Part shown: one piece after another, positions 57,693 to 64,000 of the stretch | How positions within the stretch are numbered: position 1 is the first letter of the stretch | How the letters are laid out: each line of letters opens with the position of its first letter | Assembly (NCBI GenBank): GCA_026168455.1 | Contig: CM047431.1 | Coordinates: forward strand, 365,501-429,500 | DNA length: 64,000 nt | Direction: 5' to 3' | Source: Theocolax elegans | Lineage: Eukaryota; Arthropoda; Insecta; Hymenoptera; Cerocephalidae | Program-made: the position numbers and the translations under genes | The notes under the pieces: model-generated | Database searches by the model: none | Told to the model about the DNA's origin: nothing | The model's input: only the letters and a program-made list of their open reading frames with translations

Positions 57693-60441
57693 TTAATTAC
57701 AATATAGTTTTACAATATTTAACGTTTCTTTATACATATTCTTCAAAAAATTTACATCCTCTATACGGTTAAGCGTGTTATCATGTGTATAAATATTCAG
57801 CATCTCCGAAAACATTCGTTTTTTCTTATTACTCTCGATATCAATGATAGATACCTTATTAAAATCAGTGCTGTGGCATGAATCTCTCTTATGGACCGCT
57901 AATGCAGATCTTTCACTCTCATTACGTACATCATTTTTATGCTCTCTAATGCGTGATTTTAATTTACGTTTACTCTTGCCAATGTATTGCGCTGTGCAGT
58001 CTTTGCAAGGTATTTTATAAACAATATTGCACATCTCGTGTTTTTCATTTTTATCCTTGTCTAGTTTTATGATATTACTAAATTTATTAATCGTGCGATT
58101 TATAGGTAAAAAATCACAATTTTTTATGCATACATTGAGGCTCGGAGTTAAATCTTTAATAAAAGGCAAAACAACCCTTGGTCTCAAAATTAAATTTCTT
58201 TTTTTAATAATATTATTAATCGAGTTATTACTGGCGTTATCTAAATGTGACAATCGTTTATTTATAAATTTATTAATGTAATCAAATGGATAATTGTTAT
58301 TAAGTAAAAAGTTTCTAACTAACTCTATATTGTCATCATGAAAAATCGAATCCGATAACAAAACAGCCTTATCCACTAAGTTATAAACCATTGCTATTTT
58401 TTGAGAACGTGGGTGATGTGAAAAAAAAATTAAGATAACGTCCAGAGGCTGTGTTTTTACGGTGCCAATTTGTCTTGCAAATAGCATCGTCCGATCTATG
58501 TATTTTTAAATCAAGAACCGGTAATTCTTTATTTATTTCAGTTTCCAATGTAAATTTAATAGGTTCACAAAAATTATTGAAAGTGTTTAATATCAAATCG
58601 ATCTTCTCATGATTGACAATTAATAGCGTGTCGTCTACATATCTTTTGTACAAAACAATATCCTTTTTGAATTCTTTTAAGCAACAATTTTCTAAGTCTT
58701 CTAATACAATGTCCGCAAACCATGGGCTTGTACAAAAACCCATAGGAGCTCCCATACATTGTTTGTAAATTTTTTTATTGAATTGTAAGAAAGTTGAGTC
58801 TAAAAGCTGCTCTATCCCTTCCAAAAATTGAACTTTAACAATAGGAATACTATTCTTTATAAATTTCCATTTTTTTGATACTGCTCGCATAATTAAATCC
58901 CTCGGTAAATTTGAAAAAAGAGAGACAACGTCAAACGATACTAATCTGTAATTTGAAAGTACAATCAGTTTGTCAATGATCTTCTTTAGTTCTATACTAG
59001 TTTTTATATGTGATGCTGGTTTTGGAACGTACTTATTAAATAACTTACTAATTGCTTTATCAAAGGCATACGTAGGACTTTTTATAGCCGAAACAATGAT
59101 CCGTATAGGTAAATCCGCTTTGTGTACTTTAATTAACCCATACGCTTTCGGAATGTTTGTATCGTCTAATTTTTGTTTAACGTTGTCGAAGCAGTTTTCT
59201 TTTTCAAAAACCCCTTTATTTTCCCAATCTTTTATTAAACATTGCATTTTAATTTGTAAGTGTCTAAGCGGGCATTTTTCAATAACTTTATAATATTTTC
59301 CATCATTTAAAGATGTCTCCATTTTTTCATTATATTTTTCTTTTTCTATGATAACGCAAACTGCACCTTTATCTGCTTTTGTAAACATCACGTCTCGGTT
59401 ACTTTTTTAAAATTTACATGTATGTTTATAATTTTGTAAAATAATTCTATCAGTATAATCAATGTGTTTCTTTCTTTTTATAAATTTATTTATATTTTCA
59501 ATTAGTTCAGTTTTTAATTTTTCATTACGTGAAGACACTGCTGTAGTGTTCATATTATCGAGTTTATTTTCTTTATTATCATTCTGAGTCTGGAGGTGAA
59601 ATTCTATGTCTTTAATTATTTCAAAAGCAGTGATTTTATTAATATCAGAAGTAAAATTAAATTTTTCACCGAGACGTAATGTATCGCGGACCGCAAGAGG
59701 GATCTCTTTATCCGTGGTATTTACCACCCATTTTTCTCTAATATCAACATTGCTATCAACATTCTCATCAACATTAGTATTTTTATAACTCATTCCTTCA
59801 AAACGCACATCTCTGCTTTTTAGATTATTAATCTTTCGGAGTTTGATGTTCATTAGTTTCTTATGAAAAATATCCAAAATGTACGAATAGTACCTCTCAA
59901 ATTTTTTTACAAGTACGTTACCTATTCTATTCTCTATAGTGTTAATCAGACTTTTTATTTCTTTATCTAAATATTTAAGATGGACATTAAAATCTCTAAT
60001 CTCAAAATTAAGAATCTTTTTAGTAATGAAAGTTGATAGATTATTCGATTTCTTTCTAATTATTCTAGAGTGAAACGATATATTTTTCATAAAAAACTCA
60101 AATCTTTTTATATGATTCGGAGTGAGTTCAAGCATTCTGCATTCCAAAAGAAATTTTAAATGATTCCGAGAAATGGTCTGATTTTTCAATAATTTAGTCA
60201 ATTTGATAAAAAGATTGTAGATTGAATTGTCAAAGTTTCGGTAAATCAAATTGAGAATATAAGATAAATTGAATTTTCTTTGAGAAATAAGAGTTTGTTT
60301 ATAGTCACACTTAGTCAAATCGTCGTGCGAGTTCGTTGAACCATCGGAGGATGTTGATCTGCGTAGTGTCATCGACCTCGTTTTTGTACATTCGTCCATG
60401 TCTCCCGCTTTTTGTAATCGTGTACTAATATGAAACAGCAT
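57693..60441 (-). pseudogene. Penelope-like polyprotein: N-terminal region, reverse transcriptase, GIY-YIG endonuclease (two lesions)
   Basis: The frame opens at 60441 and runs to 59407, ending in a single TAA. The same frame then continues (MFTKADKGAVCVI), so one base change separates the parts. RT motifs are YGLIKVHK, RLVSFDVVSLFSNLP, QCMGAPMGFCTSPWFADIVL and the catalytic RYVDDTLLIV. Near 58421-58430 a run of nine A on the plus strand coincides with a frame change. The following frame (58487-57693) carries the linker and GIY-YIG domain (IVYKIPC...CTAQYIGKSKRKLKSRIREH). The ORF is otherwise full length (about 915 codons). Either lesion could be a sequencing or true mutation. Confidence 0.85.
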
Positions 60442-60560
60442 ATAAGTGATCCAATGCCAAAGTATATTGTTTAAATGAATTTATCGTTCGTCCAAGTAAT
60501 CTTTAGTAAAAAAGTAACTTTATTGATCGTCACGAACACAAGTTGTTAATAGAATTTTTT

Positions 60561-60600
60561 GCCGACGTTTCGGACGTTTTATCGCCGTCCCTTTTCAAGG
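60561..60600 (-). ncRNA. candidate hammerhead-ribozyme-like motif upstream of the Penelope-like ORF
   Basis: The minus strand reads CCTTGAAAAG, then a GGACG...CGTCC stem with a loop, then CGAAACGTC. A stem followed by CGAAAC and GUC is hammerhead-like, and Penelope-like elements are known to carry hammerhead ribozymes. The CUGAUGA box is not intact (CTTGAAAA), so activity is doubtful. Confidence 0.3.
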
Positions 60601-60850
60601 CTAAAAAATATACAAATTACAGTTTAAAAAAATATAAAAAAAATCCAAGCAACGAAACATTTAATTCGATGTCACAAAACAAATTCACACACTCACCAAA
60701 TTAAAAAAGAAATCAAAAAAAGAACATATCACTCGTGTGGTTAACTCTCGCAACAGAAACCCTCTCAATCATATTACATATCAATCTATAAAAATTCAAC
60801 AAATCAAATTTAATTCTCGCATTAAAACAATACTTTTTAATAAAACAATT

Positions 60851-62755
60851 TATATCGGCTGACCGAGAGAGTGCGCCGGCGCGGAAAGACGGGAATCGAG
60901 ATATCGTATACGTACGTGGGAAAGAGAGACAGTGATACGAGTCTTGCATTAGTGGAGACGCACGCCGTTTTACACTAGATACTCGATAAATCCGATTCGT
61001 CCGGTATTAATTTAACACTGCGAACTCCGTAATAGGTGGCAGTAGCGTCGACGGCTATATAGTATTCTAATGACGTAGTCAATAGATAAATGGTTTGAAA
61101 TGACGGAAATGAGGGAAACTAGCGCCGCGAATCGGCAATTAAAGGGATGAAACCGGCAAGAAGCCAGAAATAATTAGTATCCGCTGATCTGTGAAAAGGG
61201 AAGCATATATGTTGTAAAAATTTAGCAATTGAATAGAATATTGAGTTAAATATCAAGGAGAATTTAGTACTATTGCCGAGATATTGCTAATAATTTGGAG
61301 AAATAATTGTCCGTATTTTGGAGAAATATTGTTGAGATTTTGAGACCTTTGTTAAAATCCGAGGAGTATTGTAGAGGGATTTTTGAGACAAGAAGAAGGA
61401 GTTGAGGCTCGCGTGCAGTAAGTGGACTGTGCGCCGGCCATATTATTCTATTAAATATTAAATCGGGAGTGCGAGAAGCGTCGACACACGGATCTTTTCG
61501 CGCGTTGTTCGTTTCGTGTTAATTAATTCAGTAAAGATCATTGATGCAAATCTCGTAATTAAATCGTGATAAATAATATAAGAATTACTGAGTTTCTCTG
61601 TGTATCGCAATACACATAATAGTAAGATAGGTTACGTGAATCTCGGGTTAGGTTGTTATTAGTACAGAGGGGAGGAATAAAATTATATCTGATGAGAAGT
61701 CATGTGTAAATAACGAAGTGTGAGATTGAATAAATATCATTTTTATTTGATACATACATATATATATCTTTAATACCTCCCTATCCATGAAATCACCAAC
61801 CCGCGATTTTCTCGTTGGCGGAACCGGACCACGTGTAGATAGGAGAATTAGCTCTACCGATAGTCGGCTTTTAAAATTTAAATATATAACTAGATTTTCC
61901 GTTCCCGAGAGAACAATTAGAATAGCTTGAAGCTAATAAGTTTTGTATTATTCTACGAATAACTGGTGTTGAGGAGAAACAAATAATTAATAATAAATAT
62001 AACAAATATTATTCGTGACTAGCGTTCCGAGAATTCTATCATTTCGATAGAAAACGCTACGTCATAACTTTTTGATACCGCCATGAATCAATATGAAAAT
62101 TTGAGGAAATGTTCCTTTTATTAAGGCCTTTGAAATATCTACACTCGTATTCGTGCGCCATTCGCCGTCTTACCGTCAACTACGTTTAAATGCGCGTCAC
62201 TCTATTTTGGGTCATTAACATTTTTTGACATTTTGATGTATAACTTTTTGATGCCTTTAATATTTACAACTTCGATATAACGAAAATGAAGCTTTTGAAA
62301 AAACGAAACAAACGGTGCCTTCAAAAGTTATGTGCCATTAAAATTCATGAAGCTAGAAAGAAAAGTATATAAAAATATACTTGCGTAACTTTTTTTCGAA
62401 AACGTTTTTTCGTTGGCACATCGATAATTTTATTTTTAACACGTCAGAACCTTTGGTAATCTATTATCGGTTACCTCGATAATTTATCATCAAAAGCATC
62501 ACTCCAGATTTTCAGTTGTACTAAAGGTGCAAACTTTTGTTTATTGAACAAATTTTTTTAACCCACTAACAAAAACGGTTAATTTTAGAGTATGTATTTA
62601 ACGAAGTAGCACCGAGGTCTAAAGTATGATTTCTTATGTTTTTCGGTATGCAGAATCCGAATCCGGACTGAAAATCCAAAAATTTTGCCCACAAAATTAG
62701 ATATGGCGGTTTATTTTTCAAAAAAATAACAAAAAAATGTCACTTTTAAAGTTTA
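60851..62755. other. unassigned; moderately GC-rich block (about 60850-61900) then AT-rich
   Basis: The block contains AATAAA near 61728 and a following GTTGGCGGAACCGGACC. It resembles the end of an LTR and start of a leader, but no partner LTR or coding domain is visible. 61900-62755 is AT-rich with no feature. Confidence 0.25.
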
Positions 62756-62764
62756 TGATTTTTT

Positions 62765-63180
62765 TAATGCGTAAAATGCATAAATATATGGAGTATTAAT
62801 CAACCATCGGTGCATAAATTTGTTGAAGTTTATCTGGAAATTTTTACATGTATGTTTTTCTCGCCGAAATAGTGGCCAAAATTAACAAAAGTGAAAAAAA
62901 TTGAATTTTTTCTTTATTAATTTTTTTCTTGCAAACCAAAAGCTTAAATAAAAATTAGAAGAATACGCTTAAATTTTTTCAGATTATTTGGACGTATTTT
63001 TTTAATATTTTGATTTTGCAATTTTTCAAAATATTAAAAATTATCTCCAAAAATTTTTTGGACTTTTTTAAATTTTGACCACTTTTTTGACAAAGAAATA
63101 TACATGTAAAAATTCCCTGATAAACGTTGACAAATTTATGCACCGATGTTTGATTAATACTCCATATATTCATGCGTTCT
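62765..63180. repeat. inverted repeat of about 110 bp arms (foldback-like)
   Basis: 62770-62885 (ATATATGGAGTATTAATCAA ... GTGGCCAAAATT) is mirrored by 63068-63178 (AAATTTTGACCAC ... TTGATTAATACTCCATATAT). Outer sequence GCGTAAAATGCAT is partly shared. No gene is seen. Confidence 0.65.
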
Positions 63181-63539
63181 ATTCTATAAGTGTTTTCTAT
63201 TCTAAATCATACTAACTACAACCTTTTTTTTTTACACTAGGTTCATAAGAAATTATTGGATTATACGCTAATAATGTTACGTTTTAATCCTTGGAATTTC
63301 AGTACAATGTAACAAATATTAAACTACCTACTATTATCGCTATCTAAGCAAAAGAAATTTATTTTGGGTCAAATAACTAATTTTTTTAGTTTTTTATGAT
63401 AGCGACGTGAAGACTTAACATAAATCAGTTACGCGAGTAAATTTGTTACCTTTAGTCATCTACAATCATGTCTAAATACGTTAAAAAAGTGTGCTTCAAA
63501 ATACAAAAATTAATTACAATTTGCCGAAAATTTAAAGGT

Positions 63540-64000
63540 TCCGTGGATTTCCTCATATGTAAGGATACAGTGAGCATACATCGACGTATCTAATTTTTTC
63601 CCCTTCGTCGCAGTCGTACACTTTCACCGTGTTAGCCGTACGTCCACCAAAGAAAGCATTATGAGAATCTAACGGCTTCCGATCTATTAAATTACTTATG
63701 TCTCGTAGGAATTGTTTCATTTCTTCACTTTGAGAAACTTTCTTGTTAAAAACGCACTCCTAAATTTCAATTAACTCATAATTATTAACTCTTATTTTTT
63801 TAGAAACGGCGTTAGTTTTTTCGAATCTATCGTCCATCGATTGACCGTCTAACAAAATTTCACCTCTCTTTATTTTATAACATCGCGGGCAACCATGCCA
63901 GTAGCATCCATGAAATTGAAGAATTATACCTTTATGGTTTTCGTGTTCTGCGGGAATGCAGTATCCGTCCACTAGAATACCCTCTATTAATTTTTTTTCA
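63540..64000 (-). pseudogene. Polinton/Maverick-type protein-primed DNA polymerase B fragment, runs off the window edge
   Basis: The frame enters from the right edge: GILVDGYCIPAEHENHKG, QFHGCYWHGCPRCYKIKRG, then NNYELIEI and a TAG at 63760-63762. After the stop the same frame continues ECVFNKK...FFGGRTANTVKVYDCDEGEK. A further frame change leads to YVDVCSLYP (about 63562-63590), the polymerase B motif A (DxxSLYP), followed by TGA. The Cys/His block HGCYWHGCPRCY followed by ELIEIW-type sequence is typical of Polinton-encoded polymerase B. It is inactive as read. Other Polinton genes would lie beyond the window. Confidence 0.75.

Larger units (their letters stand above)
57308..60850 (-). mobile_element. 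Penelope-like element, nearly complete
   Basis: Minus-strand order is a 5' region (60850-60442), an ORF with RT and GIY-YIG domains (60441-57693), and a 3' UTR (57692-57308). A truncated copy lies directly downstream (54905-55770). That tandem partial-copy arrangement is common for this class. Confidence 0.85.

Overview
The window is AT-rich eukaryotic DNA, almost certainly from an insect. A hymenopteran such as an ant would fit, but that is inference from the mix of elements. The elements are R1-like LINEs, a hAT, a Ty3/Gypsy element, a CACTA-like (EnSpm/CMC) element, a Penelope-like element, a Polinton polymerase, tRNA-Met-derived SINEs and many foldback elements. One probable host gene was found (36167-37931). 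Nearly everything else is transposon. One 100-N scaffold gap lies at 32683-32782.

1-22.5 kb is a four-level nest. A decayed plus-strand R1-like LINE (1-997, continuing at 22271) is split by a hAT element (998-22270) with an 8-bp target duplication. The hAT has unusually long inverted repeats (about 0.8 kb) carrying two tRNA-like, T-run-terminated units per arm, plus a broken BED/hAT transposase. Into the hAT went a minus-strand Ty3/Gypsy element (4713-19475: LTR, gag, pol, third ORF, LTR) and a foldback element (20105-21742). The Gypsy 5' LTR contains its own TA-flanked MITE.

22.5-31.6 kb holds foldback derivatives, a TTAA-flanked foldback and minus-strand R1-like LINE copies in tandem blocks of 2.3-2.6 kb. 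Similar blocks of 1.9 and 2.2 kb lie inside the Gypsy element. Copies differ mainly by scattered single-base indels, which suggests assembly artefact more than biology. 31.6-35.2 kb has short tandem repeats, the gap and AT-rich sequence.

35.2-44.6 kb is the most gene-like part. A five-exon gene encoding a 376-aa acidic protein is followed by an apparently intact 6.25-kb CACTA-like transposon (38394-44643). Its 193-bp terminal inverted repeats look identical by eye. It encodes an 881-aa transposase (+, three exons) and, divergently, a 358-aa BEN-like-domain protein (-, five exons). All splice phases agree.

44.6-54.3 kb is non-coding repeats: an AC/GC microsatellite, a 4.6-kb element with 0.9-kb inverted repeats, CGG minisatellites, SINEs and a 3-kb palindrome built from about 240-bp repeats. 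54.3-60.9 kb is a nearly intact Penelope-like element (minus strand) with truncated and inverted partial copies. 60.9-64 kb is mostly unassigned, ending in a broken Polinton-type DNA polymerase B running off the edge.
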